A stretch of DNA of 64,000 nt from Thalassospira sp. HF15 (lineage in GTDB: Bacteria > Pseudomonadota > Alphaproteobacteria > Rhodospirillales > Thalassospiraceae). The stretch spans positions 372,001 to 436,000 of the forward strand of contig NZ_JAAVKI010000002.1 in the NCBI RefSeq assembly GCF_011806525.1, in the 5' to 3' direction. The notes below the pieces were generated by a model. That model ran no database searches and had not been told where the DNA came from. It saw only the letters and a program-made list of their open reading frames with translations. The position numbers were made by a program, and so were the translations under genes. Below are positions 17,388 through 26,616 of the stretch, one piece after another. Each line of letters begins with the position of its first letter. Position 1 is the stretch's first letter.

Positions 17388-18075
17388 CTGGTTTCCTGTT
17401 TCTCTGTCCCGGTCGCTTTTTTCATCTTTGCCCTGACGACGGGCTCACCCGAAATCGCCAGAACCGGTTTTGCTATGTCGTGAATTTTGTCCTGGGGCCT
17501 TTGCCGGGACGTTTTCCACGTTCTGCCTAACAAAACCTTATTTAATAAAAAAGGATGTTGTTTGTGAGTGGTTCCCTGTGGATAACAGGGATTAAATTTA
17601 ACGCACAGTTTATTCACATTCCGACTCGGGAAAAATGATTCATCTCAAGCCGCCTTGGGGAAAACTGTGTACGACTCCGAACGACTCCCTGACTGTGCCT
17701 TGGGAAAAGACGTTTTTGAATAATGGGGATAAGGTGAATAAGTCTGGTTTTTGCAATCTTATCCCTGTTATTACGGGAAAAATTTGGCACTTATCCCGCT
17801 CTGGACAGAGGGTCTGAGAAACTTTGTATGAGTGGGAGGATAATTCCTGTGGAAAAAATCGGGCCGGAGTCGCACCCGTTATCCACAATTATCCACAGGG
17901 CCGACTCCGATTTGCTAACTTCGGGTTGCGGTAAAAATCCTATCCATGCGGTTAGTGATCGGTATTTTGAACAGGCTTTCGGATGTTTGAAGAAAGTTAG
18001 AAAAATCGTTTGGCGCGTAAAAAGTGGATAAGATTCCGCTTGGTGCGCCAAAATGGACCAAAGAAACGGACAGGC
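17388..18075. other. Putative chromosomal replication origin (oriC)
   Basis: A 688-bp gene-free gap between hemE and ppsR. Perfect DnaA boxes (TTATNCACA or complement) lie at 17577-17585 (minus), 17610-17618 (plus), and a tandem pair at 17879-17887 and 17889-17897 (plus). One-mismatch boxes lie at 17724-17732, 17733-17741, 17848-17856 and 18023-18031. An AT-rich tract at about 17531-17556 could be the unwinding element. Seven GANTC sites occur between 17623 and 18036. The location beside hemE matches the Caulobacter-type origin. ORFs of about 60-105 codons here look like chance frames. Confidence 0.85.
17879..17897 (+). repeat. Tandem perfect DnaA boxes
   Basis: Two copies of TTATCCACA at 10-nt spacing, placing both on the same face of the helix; a direct pair of perfect boxes is a strong origin signal. 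Confidence 0.9.
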
Positions 18076-18900
18076 ATGGTCGGGACGGACAAAATTTTCC
18101 ATCTTCATCTGGTTTCGGACTCAACCGGTGAAACGGTTGATGGCATTGCGCGTGCCTGTGTCGCACAGTTTCCTGCTGTCCGTGCCCATGAACATGTCTG
18201 GTCGCTGATCCGGACCGACGCCCAGCTGGCGCGCGTTCTGGCCGATATCGAACGCAATCCCGGTATCGTTCTTTACACCGTCTTTGACAGCGACATTCGC
18301 CGCAAGCTCGAAGAAGGTTGTCGCAGGCTTCAGGTGCCCCACAGTCATGTGCTCGATAATACCGTCACCATGATGGCCGGTTATCTGGGGCAGCAATCGC
18401 ATGGCCGGACCGGTGCGCTGCATAAAATGGACGAGGAATATTTCAACCGGATCGAGGCGATCGATTACACCCTGACCCATGATGATGGCCAATCGGGCTG
18501 GGATCTGGAAGAGGCCGATGTGGTGATTGTCGGGGTCTCGCGGACCTCGAAAACCCCGACCTCGGTCTATCTGGCCAATCGTGGCATCAAGACCGCCAAT
18601 ATTCCCTTTGTGCCAGGCTGTCCTTTGCCGCCGGAACTTGATGATCTGAAAAAGCCGTTGGTGGTGGGGCTGATCAAGGATGTTGATCAGCTGGTTTCGA
18701 TCCGTAAAAACCGCCTGCGCCAGATCGAACGCGGCGAGGGTGGCGATTACGTTGATCCGGTCGCGGTGCGCGATGAAGTCCATCAGGCGCGGCGTTACTT
18801 TACCGAACGAAGCTGGAAGATCATTAATGTGACCCGCCGTTCCATCGAAGAAACCGCTGCCATCATTTTATCGACCATGTATGACCGGCGTGGTCACTAG
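18076..18900 (+). CDS. ppsR: Pyruvate,water/phosphate dikinase regulatory protein (DUF299)
   Basis: Bifunctional kinase/pyrophosphorylase that inactivates PEP synthase or pyruvate phosphate dikinase by ADP-dependent phosphorylation and reverses it. ATG 18076 gives 274 residues, beginning MVGTDKIFHLHLVSDSTGET; an upstream in-frame extension of 22 basic residues lies in the origin region and was rejected. Family marks are DSTGETVDGIARA and the P-loop-like GVSRTSKTPTSVYLANRG at about 155-172. In many alphaproteobacteria this gene starts the ppsR-maf-aroE-coaE-dnaQ series, as here. Confidence 0.92.
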   Translation: MVGTDKIFHLHLVSDSTGETVDGIARACVAQFPAVRAHEHVWSLIRTDAQLARVLADIERNPGIVLYTVFDSDIRRKLEEGCRRLQVPHSHVLDNTVTMMAGYLGQQSHGRTGALHKMDEEYFNRIEAIDYTLTHDDGQSGWDLEEADVVIVGVSRTSKTPTSVYLANRGIKTANIPFVPGCPLPPELDDLKKPLVVGLIKDVDQLVSIRKNRLRQIERGEGGDYVDPVAVRDEVHQARRYFTERSWKIINVTRRSIEETAAIILSTMYDRRGH

Positions 18901-18948
18901 ACCCGCGCACATCAGAACAAAGTCGCGGTCTCCAATCAGGATAAATAT

Positions 18949-19554
18949 ATGTCTGTAACTCATCGTCTTATTCTCGCCTCCAGCAGCAAGGCCCGCCATG
19001 CCATGCTGACCAATGCCGGCGTCGATTGCGAAGCTGTGGCCTCGATGATTGACGAGGATGGCTATAAACAGGCGATGAAGGCCGAGGGTGCCACGGCCGC
19101 CGAGGCCGCCGAAACCCTGGCGGAAATGAAGGCACTGCGCATGTATCGCCAACAGCCCGATGCCATCGTGATTGCGGCCGATCAGATGCTTGAATGCAAT
19201 GGCATATGGTTTGACAAGCCGATGGATCGTGACAATACCCGCGCGCAGCTTCTCTCCCTGCGTGGCAAAAGCCACAAGCTGGTGTCGGCCGCTGTTATAT
19301 ATAAAGAGGGATCGCGCATCTGGGGCACGATTGATACCGCCCATCTGACCGTGCGCAACTTCACCGATGAATGGCTTGAAGAGTATCTCGATGCCGCCGG
19401 GGAAGAGATCTATCACTGTGTTGGCGGTTATCAGCTTGAAGGGCTCGGTGCGCAGCTTTTCACCGAGGTGCGTGGTGATTACTTCACCGTTCTTGGCATG
19501 CCGCTCTTGCCGCTGATCGGATTTTTGCGCGATCATGGCGTTCTAAAAGCCTAG
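18949..19554 (+). CDS. maf: Maf-family nucleotide pyrophosphatase
   Basis: Hydrolyses non-canonical or modified nucleoside triphosphates to monophosphates. The 201-residue protein starts with LILASSSKARHAMLTNAGV (the family S-x-x-R-x-x-L signature with K-A-R), then VIAADQMLECNG with catalytic Asp, a RGKSHKLVSA strand, and YQLEGLGAQLF. Length and order are normal. It lies 48 nt after ppsR and 58 nt before aroE. Confidence 0.9.
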   Translation: MSVTHRLILASSSKARHAMLTNAGVDCEAVASMIDEDGYKQAMKAEGATAAEAAETLAEMKALRMYRQQPDAIVIAADQMLECNGIWFDKPMDRDNTRAQLLSLRGKSHKLVSAAVIYKEGSRIWGTIDTAHLTVRNFTDEWLEEYLDAAGEEIYHCVGGYQLEGLGAQLFTEVRGDYFTVLGMPLLPLIGFLRDHGVLKA

Positions 19555-19612
19555 GTCCTGACCCTCACAAAAACAAATCGCTCACAAGCATTCAGGCAGG
19601 AAATATCAGTCA

Positions 19613-20479
19613 ATGACCTCGCGTAATCCTTATCGCACACTCAGTGGAACCTCGCGCCTGGCGGGCGTGATGGGTTGGCCGGTTTCACATTCGAAATCGC
19701 CGCGCCTGCATGGCTATTGGCTGGCGAAATACGGCATTGATGGCTGCTATATGCCACTCCCCGTGGAGCCGAAAAACTTTCAGGCAGCCCTGATTTCATT
19801 GCGTAATCTGGGATTTTCCGGGGTGAATGTCACCATTCCGCAAAAGGAAATGGCGATGCCCGAATGTGACGAGCTTTCCGATCGTGCACGGCGTATTGGG
19901 GCGGTCAATACCGTTACCTTTGCCAAGGATGGCCGCCTTCTGGGCGACAATACCGACGGGTTTGGCTTCATTGAAAACCTGCGGCAAGTTGCCCCCGACA
20001 CCGCCTTTGCATCTGGCCCGGCGGTGGTTCTCGGCGCTGGTGGCGCGTGCCGGGCGGTTTTGGTCGCCTTGCTTGATGAAGGCAGCCCTGAAATTCGCCT
20101 GGCCAACCGCACCCGCAAACGCGCTGAAGACGTTGCAGCCGAAATCAATGACCCACGGATCAAAGTCGTTGACTGGCCGCTTGCGCCCGATGCCCTTGAA
20201 GGCGCATCGCTTGTCGTTAACACCACCAGCCTTGGCATGGTTGGTCAGCCCGCGCTTGAAATTGATCTGGCCGGTTTGCCGCAAACCGCCCTTGTCACCG
20301 ATATCGTCTATGCGCCGCTGATGACCGATCTTCTGGTGCAGGCCAAGGAACGCGGCAATCCGATTGTCGACGGGCTTGGCATGTTGCTGCATCAGGCACG
20401 ACCGGGCTTCCATCGCTGGTTCGGGATTGATCCGGAAGTCACACAGGAATTGCGTGACTTCGTTCTTTCGCCCGATTAA
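19613..20479 (+). CDS. aroE: Shikimate dehydrogenase
   Basis: NADPH-dependent reduction of 3-dehydroshikimate in the shikimate pathway (EC 1.1.1.25). The 288-residue protein has the substrate motif GWPVSHSKSPRLHGYWL, the catalytic Lys in GVNVTIPQK, the conserved Asp in DNTDGFGFIENL, and a dinucleotide loop GAGGACRAVLVAL with the basic RTRKRAED that selects NADP(H). Gene order maf-aroE-coaE-dnaQ is the common alphaproteobacterial one. Confidence 0.95.
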   Translation: MTSRNPYRTLSGTSRLAGVMGWPVSHSKSPRLHGYWLAKYGIDGCYMPLPVEPKNFQAALISLRNLGFSGVNVTIPQKEMAMPECDELSDRARRIGAVNTVTFAKDGRLLGDNTDGFGFIENLRQVAPDTAFASGPAVVLGAGGACRAVLVALLDEGSPEIRLANRTRKRAEDVAAEINDPRIKVVDWPLAPDALEGASLVVNTTSLGMVGQPALEIDLAGLPQTALVTDIVYAPLMTDLLVQAKERGNPIVDGLGMLLHQARPGFHRWFGIDPEVTQELRDFVLSPD

Positions 20480-20515
20480 CAATAAGCCGATTAAGAATAT
20501 AGTGGTGATCTTATA

Positions 20516-21100
20516 ATGAAAATTCTTGGGCTAACTGGCTCCATCGGGATGGGCAAATCAACCGCGGCGGCGATGTTTCGCACCCTTGGTGTGCCGGTCC
20601 ATGATGCCGATGCCACCACCCATGAATTGATGGCGCCCGGTGGTTTGGCCTTTGATCCGATTGCGAAGGCTTTTCCTGATGTGATCGTTGACGGCCGGAT
20701 CGACCGACAGGCGCTGGGCAAGATCGCCTTTTCTGATCCGGGGGTTTTGAAAAAGCTCGAAACCATCCTGCATCCCCTGGTCCGTGATGCCGAAAACAGA
20801 TTCCTTGCCAACCAACGGCGTCTGGGTCGCAATCTGGTTGTTCTTGATATCCCGCTTCTCTACGAAACGTTCGGCGAAAAGCGCTGTGATCATGTTGCGG
20901 TTGTTTCAGCTCCGGGGTTTATTCAACGCCAGCGTGTTCTTTCGCGACAGGGGATGACGGACGCAAAATTTTCCGCCATTCTGTCCAAACAGATGCCAGA
21001 TATCGAAAAGCGGAAGCGTGCTGATTTCATCATCCCGACAGGCTTGGGACGCGCGGTAACTTTTCAATATATTCAAGGCATTATTGACCAACTGAGTTGA
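20516..21100 (+). CDS. coaE: Dephospho-CoA kinase
   Basis: Last step of coenzyme A synthesis (EC 2.7.1.24). The 194-residue protein opens with a P-loop GLTGSIGMGKSTAA, followed by VHDADATTHELMAPGG (substrate-binding Asp), HPLVRDAENRF and VLDIPLLYET. Length is typical. It lies 36 nt after aroE and 18 nt before dnaQ, so the three are very likely one operon. Confidence 0.95.
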   Translation: MKILGLTGSIGMGKSTAAAMFRTLGVPVHDADATTHELMAPGGLAFDPIAKAFPDVIVDGRIDRQALGKIAFSDPGVLKKLETILHPLVRDAENRFLANQRRLGRNLVVLDIPLLYETFGEKRCDHVAVVSAPGFIQRQRVLSRQGMTDAKFSAILSKQMPDIEKRKRADFIIPTGLGRAVTFQYIQGIIDQLS

Positions 21101-21118
21101 TCACTGGACCCAGAATAT

Positions 21119-21832
21119 ATGCGCGAAATTGTGCTTGATACCGAGACCACCGGCCTTGATCCCTATGCAGACCATCGGTTGGTCGAAATCGGTTGTATCG
21201 AACTGATCAATCACATGCCGACGGGCCGCCAATATCACCAGTATATCAATCCGCAACGCCCGATGCCCAAAGAGGCGTTTGACGTTCATGGTCTTGGCGA
21301 TGATTTTCTGAAGGATCAGCCGGTCTTTGCCGAGGTGGCCGACGATTTTGTCGAATTCATTGGCGAGGATTCGGTGCTGGTCATTCACAATGCCAGCTTT
21401 GACATGAAGTTCCTTAACGCGGAACTGGAATGGCTCAACAAACCGCGCATTGCCATGGACCGGGCGCTTGATACGGTTCAGATGGCGCGCAAGAAATTCC
21501 CCGGATCCCCGGTCAGCCTTGATGCGCTGTGTCGTCGCTTCAAGATCGACAACTCCAACCGTACCCTGCACGGCGCCCTGCTTGACTCCGATCTGCTCGC
21601 CCAGGTTTATCTGGAACTGCTTGGTGGGCGTCAGCATGGCCTGTCGCTTGATCCCAATGCGTTAAGTAACGATCAGGACGATGAAAACGGCGGTCGGCGG
21701 GTTCTGGGACCAAAAGGAAACCGGCTGGAACCAAGGCCGCACGTGATCAGCGAGGAAGAACTTGCTGCCCATCGCGCCTATATCGAAGCCAAGGTCAAAG
21801 ATGCGCTCTGGCTTGCAAAGCAAGAGGCATAA
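21119..21832 (+). CDS. dnaQ: DNA polymerase III epsilon subunit (3'-5' proofreading exonuclease)
   Basis: Proofreading subunit of the replicative polymerase. The 237-residue protein has the DEDDh exonuclease motifs: ExoI DTETTGLDPYADHRLVEIG, ExoII VIHNASFDMKFLN, and ExoIII with H-G-A-L-L-D-S-D-L. The C-terminal region (about 180-237) is the helical alpha-subunit-binding part. It ends 1 nt before the next ATG, so a substrate-binding-protein gene may share its transcript. Confidence 0.95.
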   Translation: MREIVLDTETTGLDPYADHRLVEIGCIELINHMPTGRQYHQYINPQRPMPKEAFDVHGLGDDFLKDQPVFAEVADDFVEFIGEDSVLVIHNASFDMKFLNAELEWLNKPRIAMDRALDTVQMARKKFPGSPVSLDALCRRFKIDNSNRTLHGALLDSDLLAQVYLELLGGRQHGLSLDPNALSNDQDDENGGRRVLGPKGNRLEPRPHVISEEELAAHRAYIEAKVKDALWLAKQEA

Positions 21833-21833
21833 G

Positions 21834-22757
21834 ATGGGAAAAGGGCAGTGGCCAACACTGCGTTTCCTGCAACTGCATTTCAGAAAAATCGCCTACAGTC
21901 TTGCTGCGGCGTTGTTATTTGCGTCTGTGAGCGTCAACGCCCAGGACACTGGAACACAAGCAGCATCTGACAAAACCGTCTTTGATGGCAAATACATAAT
22001 CCATTTGTCGGAAAGCACGCGGGTACGGTCATCTGGTCGGCCGGAGCCCGGCTATTTTGACAGTCTTGCCATCGAGCTTTTCGTTCAGGCCGGCCTCGAT
22101 GTTGAAATCGTGCCGCAGATGCCCTGGAAACGTCAGATGGAGCTGGCCGAACACGAAGTTGGCCACGTAATTTATCCCACCACCCGGATTGGCTATCGCG
22201 AAGACGTTTTCAAATGGGTCGGTCCGGTCAGCCGCACCTTCTGGAAACTCTATGGGTTTGATCGCACAGGTTGGCCAGACATGCCGTTTGAAACCCTGTT
22301 GCGCGACGCCCGCATCGGGGTCCTGATGGGATCAGCACGCGAGACCTATCTGCGTGATCGTGGGGCAGAACAGCTGATCATGGTGCCACGTGAAGAGCTT
22401 CTTTTGCCGATGATGATGGCTGATCGCGTTGATCTGATTGCGATTGGTGGCAATATCCTGCGCCATTATGTTGATCTGACAACCAGCGAACACCCCGATA
22501 TGCCTGTGCCTGAAGTCACCGGTGCCGCGCCTTATCGCACCTGTTATCTTTACATCGCGATCAGCGGTGATGTGCCCGATGATGACATCGCCAAACTTCA
22601 AAACCAGCTTGATAAGTTCAAAACAAACGGCTTCTTTGTTGAAAACCGCCGCCGGAACGGACTTTCAACCAATCCTGAAAGCTCGTTTCTCAAGGCGATG
22701 CTTGATCTGAATAATAACGGTGTCACCTGTGTCGACAAGTCAGCGAATGACGAATAG
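21834..22757 (+). CDS. Periplasmic solute-binding-like protein (SBP family 3 type)
   Basis: Exported protein of 307 residues from ATG 21834, which lies 1 nt after the dnaQ stop. A signal peptide ends near residue 35 (VNAQDTG). The mature part resembles stand-alone amino-acid-type binding proteins (YFDSLAIELFVQAGLDVEIVPQMPWKRQMELAE). No transporter subunits are adjacent. Such orphan SBP_bac_3-like proteins are common in marine alphaproteobacteria and their ligands are usually unknown. An earlier in-frame start inside dnaQ was rejected because it disrupts the signal peptide. Confidence 0.7.
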   Translation: MGKGQWPTLRFLQLHFRKIAYSLAAALLFASVSVNAQDTGTQAASDKTVFDGKYIIHLSESTRVRSSGRPEPGYFDSLAIELFVQAGLDVEIVPQMPWKRQMELAEHEVGHVIYPTTRIGYREDVFKWVGPVSRTFWKLYGFDRTGWPDMPFETLLRDARIGVLMGSARETYLRDRGAEQLIMVPREELLLPMMMADRVDLIAIGGNILRHYVDLTTSEHPDMPVPEVTGAAPYRTCYLYIAISGDVPDDDIAKLQNQLDKFKTNGFFVENRRRNGLSTNPESSFLKAMLDLNNNGVTCVDKSANDE

Positions 22758-22770
22758 GGTTATCTGATTG

Positions 22771-23496
22771 TCATCTCGCTGGTGCGTGGTCAAACAGCAT
22801 TCCGAATGATTTACGCTGCTTTGGATCACCAATTAAACCAACTGTTGACCAAAGCCCTGCCACTGCACTTGAAATCACGGGAATTCCGGTATCCTGTTCA
22901 AGGATCGGTGCAAGGTCAATCGTCTGCAATCCCCCGCAGGAAATAAGAAAGGCATCACATTCACCGCTTTGCCTCAGAAGCTCTTGTGATCGCGCCAACA
23001 GATACTCACCTGAAATATTACGAAGATCGGCAATATTACGAATATTAAGACCGGCAATACTGGTCGTTCTTATGCCATAGGCCGACAAATATTCACGCAG
23101 CCTCATATTTACATCCGTTTCATAGGCGCTCAGAACAGCAACCTTTTTGGCCGAAAATCGTGACAGACCATCAATGATTGCCTGGCTCATGGTTGTGGCC
23201 GGAAGCCCGGTTGCGGATTTCAGTTTCTCAATCAGTTTGTCATTGAATTCCGGTCCTTTGAAAAAGCTCAAGGACGTTCCCATCAAACTGATTGCGTCGG
23301 CACCCGATGCAGCAAGCGCCATGGCATGATCGGTGGTATCAGCAATCACGCGCTCATAATCCTTGTGGACCATTTCCATCAAACCGAGGCCGCGGGCGAT
23401 GAAATTCATATCAGGATAGATATGCTTCGCCTCGGGCGGAACCTGGCCTGCGCGCGGTGGTACAATCAGTCCTAAGACCGGTGCTGAATTTCGCAT
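22771..23496 (-). CDS. Arylmalonate decarboxylase-like protein (Asp/Glu racemase superfamily)
   Basis: Predicted cofactor-free decarboxylase acting on alpha-aryl or alkenyl malonates. The start MRNSAPVLGLIVPP is at 23496, whose ATG overlaps the tctA stop by one base (TAATG); the 241-residue length matches known AMDase (about 240). Residues assigned in Bordetella AMDase are all present: Thr74-Ser75 (MGTSLSFFKG), Tyr125 (SAYETDVN), Cys187-Gly188 (LISCGGL). Gly73 precedes Thr74, as in the decarboxylase; racemases of the superfamily have Cys there. Product stereochemistry and true substrate are not known. Confidence 0.82.
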   Translation of the reverse strand: MRNSAPVLGLIVPPRAGQVPPEAKHIYPDMNFIARGLGLMEMVHKDYERVIADTTDHAMALAASGADAISLMGTSLSFFKGPEFNDKLIEKLKSATGLPATTMSQAIIDGLSRFSAKKVAVLSAYETDVNMRLREYLSAYGIRTTSIAGLNIRNIADLRNISGEYLLARSQELLRQSGECDAFLISCGGLQTIDLAPILEQDTGIPVISSAVAGLWSTVGLIGDPKQRKSFGMLFDHAPAR

Positions 23497-24977
23497 TACG
23501 ACACCTGTGTATGCCGTTTCTTGCGGAATTTCCATTCGCTACGCAGGCTCCAGACCAGCGAAAGAACAGCAATAGCCAGAAGAATACCGGATGTGGGATT
23601 GGTAAAGAGCGGCACAAAACTGCCATCGTAAATCACCAGACCGGATCTGAGATTCTGCTCTGCCATTGGGGTCAGAATATAGGCAATGATGAATGCCCCG
23701 GTGGGGATACGGGCCTTGGTCATGACATATCCCAAGCAAGCAAATACAAGCATCACACCAATATCAAAGAACCGGCTTGAGACAGAAAAAGCACCGATCA
23801 TGCAGAACACAACAATGGGCGCGAGGAGATAGGCCTTGTTGATATGGGCAAGTTTGGCCAGAAACGGGGTTGCGACCACCATGATCAGAAACATCGCAAG
23901 GTTACCAGCAAGGGCACCGGCAATAACGGTATAGGCGACGTCGGGATTCTCGGCAAAAAGAAGGGGCCCAGGATTGAGATTGTGAATAACCATTGCGCCA
24001 AGCAAGACAGCAGTAATCACTGATCCCGGAATGCCAAGGGTAATCAAGGGCACAAGCGCGCCGACGGTTCCGGCATTGTTTGCTGTTTCGGCGGAAATAA
24101 TACCTTCTTCGGCACCGTTGCCGAACTTTTCCGGGGTTTTCGAGGTGGCCTTGGCGACGGAATAGGACGCAACAGACGCTGCTGTACCGCCAACGCCAGG
24201 CAAAATGCCGATCCAGGTTCCAATAAAGGATGATCGGATATAGGTGATCATATAGTTGCTGATGTCGCGCCAATGCATGGAAACCCTGGCTTTGGCACGT
24301 TTGGCTTTGGGTCCGTTGAATGTGCCTTCGCAATCGACCAACACCTGTCCCAGAACCAGCATTCCAAGAATAACCGGCAGCAAGGTCAAACCGTTATCGA
24401 GTGATGAAAAACCGAAGGTCAGGCGCAAAGAACCTGAGATCGGATCAATCCCGGGCAAAGATAACATGGCCCCGAAAGCAGCCGCGATCAGCCCGGCCAG
24501 AAGGCTTCCCTGCGATACAGCGGCAATCAGGCTGAGGGCGACGACCGTCATGGCAAAAATATCAAATGGGCCAAACTTTACGGCAATGGCCGAAAGGGGT
24601 GGTGATAGAACGGCCAACATAACCCAAGCAAAAATACCACCAAAGACTGAGGCCAGAACGCCAAGACCCAAAGCCCGCCCCGGTTCCCCGCGTGCTGCCA
24701 TCGGATAACCGTCAAGCGTTGTCATGATGGCGGCTTCGGTACCGGGCATGCGCATCAATGTTGCACTGATCAGACCGCCTGTGGTCGCACCGATATACAT
24801 TGAAACCAGCAAAAGTAATGCGTCATTGCCTGCCATGAAATAGGTCATCGGCAAGGTCAATGAAATCACCATCGCCCCGGACAGGCCGGGTATCGATCCA
24901 ACAAATATCCCGATCCCGGCTCCTGCAAAGACCCAGATCAGACCAGACGTAAAAACATAAATATAGGCGTCGAGCAT
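23496..24977 (-). CDS. tctA: Tripartite tricarboxylate transporter, large permease TctA
   Basis: Large membrane subunit of a TctABC secondary importer that takes up carboxylates delivered by a periplasmic binding protein. From ATG 24977 the product is 493 residues with about 11 transmembrane segments and the family signatures GIFVGSIPGLSGAMVISL near the N-terminus and GILPGVGGTAASVASY in the middle. The longer frame upstream of 24977 overlaps tctB and is not credible. The downstream decarboxylase-like gene is translationally coupled. Confidence 0.92.
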   Translation of the reverse strand: MLDAYIYVFTSGLIWVFAGAGIGIFVGSIPGLSGAMVISLTLPMTYFMAGNDALLLLVSMYIGATTGGLISATLMRMPGTEAAIMTTLDGYPMAARGEPGRALGLGVLASVFGGIFAWVMLAVLSPPLSAIAVKFGPFDIFAMTVVALSLIAAVSQGSLLAGLIAAAFGAMLSLPGIDPISGSLRLTFGFSSLDNGLTLLPVILGMLVLGQVLVDCEGTFNGPKAKRAKARVSMHWRDISNYMITYIRSSFIGTWIGILPGVGGTAASVASYSVAKATSKTPEKFGNGAEEGIISAETANNAGTVGALVPLITLGIPGSVITAVLLGAMVIHNLNPGPLLFAENPDVAYTVIAGALAGNLAMFLIMVVATPFLAKLAHINKAYLLAPIVVFCMIGAFSVSSRFFDIGVMLVFACLGYVMTKARIPTGAFIIAYILTPMAEQNLRSGLVIYDGSFVPLFTNPTSGILLAIAVLSLVWSLRSEWKFRKKRHTQVS

Positions 24978-25012
24978 ACAGACACTCCTGACCCTGCAAT
25001 CTGTGCTGGGGC

Positions 25013-25504
25013 TTAGATATCGATGTAAAACAAATGCTTGAAGACAAGGTGGAGAACCACGGCAAGGACAATGCTGGCCACCGCAATCAGAATGACCTTT
25101 TTCGGGCTGTCGGGACGGGCCAGAAGACACATGACCAAGCTCAGAAAGACTGATGTCGAAATGCGAAAATCAACTCCGCTGTAGGACATGGCAGCAAGGT
25201 AAAGCACCATCGCACCAAGCATCAGTAGCGGTTTGCGATATTTCTTCCAAGAAATGTAGAGGCTGGCGGTTTCCGGTTCAGTCGAGGATTCTGTGCTGGC
25301 ATGATTTCGGATCAAACTGATGGCTTGTAATGCAACCAGGAACAGCGTGATCACCCCAAGAGCTTTGGGAAAAGCGGCACTGCCAAGCGGTTCATATCTG
25401 GCAGCGGGCAGCAAACTGCTTCCGTAAAGGCTGGCCGCCGCAAAGGCGGCGACCAGAAGTAGGAAAACAAGTGCTACCGCATTCTGTGTGAGGAAGCGGT
25501 ACAT
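25013..25504 (-). CDS. tctB: Tripartite tricarboxylate transporter, small permease TctB
   Basis: Small four-helix membrane subunit of the TctABC importer. The 163-residue protein has hydrophobic segments at about 12-32, 50-68, 92-112 and 122-155, the usual TctB layout (VFLLLVAAFAAASLYGSSLL; PKALGVITLFLVALQ). It lies between tctC and tctA, with 81 nt and 35 nt gaps, in the same minus-strand unit. Confidence 0.85.
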   Translation of the reverse strand: MYRFLTQNAVALVFLLLVAAFAAASLYGSSLLPAARYEPLGSAAFPKALGVITLFLVALQAISLIRNHASTESSTEPETASLYISWKKYRKPLLMLGAMVLYLAAMSYSGVDFRISTSVFLSLVMCLLARPDSPKKVILIAVASIVLAVVLHLVFKHLFYIDI

Positions 25505-25585
25505 TGGACTTCTCCAATTTCGCCCCGATCAAGTAAGGGGCGGGGTGTCATCTGCAAACAGGAAACGCCTTAAAAGAAGGCTTTC

Positions 25586-26551
25586 TTATTTTGCAGAGGA
25601 CTTCTTGACGATGTCCACCACGTCGACATAACGCTGATAGCCTTGGGCTACTGCCTCTTTCAGCTCTTGTCCGCGTTTGATGGACAACGTTTCACCATTT
25701 TTCTCCAGATATTCCGCAACGGCCGGGCTTTTAAGGGCCGTTTCGATGGCATCGGCAAGTGTGTCGATGTTTTCCTGCGGTGTTCCCGCCGGGACCCAGT
25801 AGCGGCGATTCAGGCAGGCCTCGACGTCAAATCCAAGTTCCTTGGCGGTCGGCAGGTCCGGGGCGTCCTGTAAACGTTCATTACCAAGGGCGGCCAACGG
25901 TTTGAGGTCTTCTTTGCCACGTGTGATCCAGGATGCCGACATGAAGGCCATGTCAAGCAGACCGCTTTTCAGCGCGGCAAAACGTTTTGACGTCCCACCG
26001 GTCGGGACAATCGTCCATGAGGTGTCGGATGCCGCCATCAATTCTGCCGACGGGAAGTGGCTTGCGCTGCCGATATCATCGGCCTGTTTGATATCGCCGG
26101 GATTTTCCGCTGCGTAATCAAGCATGTCCTGAAGGCTGTCAAATTCGGAATCAATTGGAACAGCGACAAACATGCAGCCTTGGCTGGCCTGAATGACCGG
26201 TTCAAAATCCGACGGGCTGTAGTTCACACGCCCAAGGGCCGCGGCCGCAAACATTTCCTGGTGAATTTGCAGGACGGTATAGCCGTCCGGCTTTGAGTCA
26301 AGCACATGACGGGTACCAACTGTGCCCGCAGCGCCATCGGCATTGACCACCACCATCGGCACAGGCAGCAGTTTTTCCTTTTCAATCACTGACTGCACAA
26401 CACGGGCCAACCCGTCACTGCCGCCACCGGCACGGAATGGAATGATCAGCTTGATCGGCTTTTCAGGAAATTCGGCTTGGGCCGGAATGGCTGTTGCACC
26501 GAAAGAAATTCCGATCAGGGCAGCAATGGCTGTTTTGGTCATAAATCGCAT
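25586..26551 (-). CDS. tctC: Tripartite tricarboxylate transporter binding protein TctC (Bug family)
   Basis: Periplasmic substrate-binding protein of the Bug/TctC family. ATG 26551 has a strong GGGAGGA site and gives 321 residues with a signal peptide cleaved after AQA (about residue 27), then FPEKPIKLIIPFRAGGGSDGLARV, the family start, with ligand-binding GGGSD. VNADGAAGTVGT is the second loop. Bug proteins bind carboxylates and amides. Its divergence from the enolase-superfamily gene suggests the ligand is the substrate of the island. Confidence 0.9.
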   Translation of the reverse strand: MRFMTKTAIAALIGISFGATAIPAQAEFPEKPIKLIIPFRAGGGSDGLARVVQSVIEKEKLLPVPMVVVNADGAAGTVGTRHVLDSKPDGYTVLQIHQEMFAAAALGRVNYSPSDFEPVIQASQGCMFVAVPIDSEFDSLQDMLDYAAENPGDIKQADDIGSASHFPSAELMAASDTSWTIVPTGGTSKRFAALKSGLLDMAFMSASWITRGKEDLKPLAALGNERLQDAPDLPTAKELGFDVEACLNRRYWVPAGTPQENIDTLADAIETALKSPAVAEYLEKNGETLSIKRGQELKEAVAQGYQRYVDVVDIVKKSSAK

Positions 26552-26616
26552 TTTTGTTCCTCCCAGGGTTTTTGTGTGATCGCACATTCTTGTTGGTGTC
26601 GATCATTAAAATTAGA

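Noticed and set aside
17640..18108. Short frames of 60-105 codons in the origin gap
   Set aside because: They overlap each other on both strands, have atypical codon use and no ribosome-binding sites, and span the DnaA boxes.
24978..25130. Upstream extension of TctA
   Set aside because: It overlaps tctB, contains many Cys and Ser residues and lies before the conserved MLDAYIYVF start.
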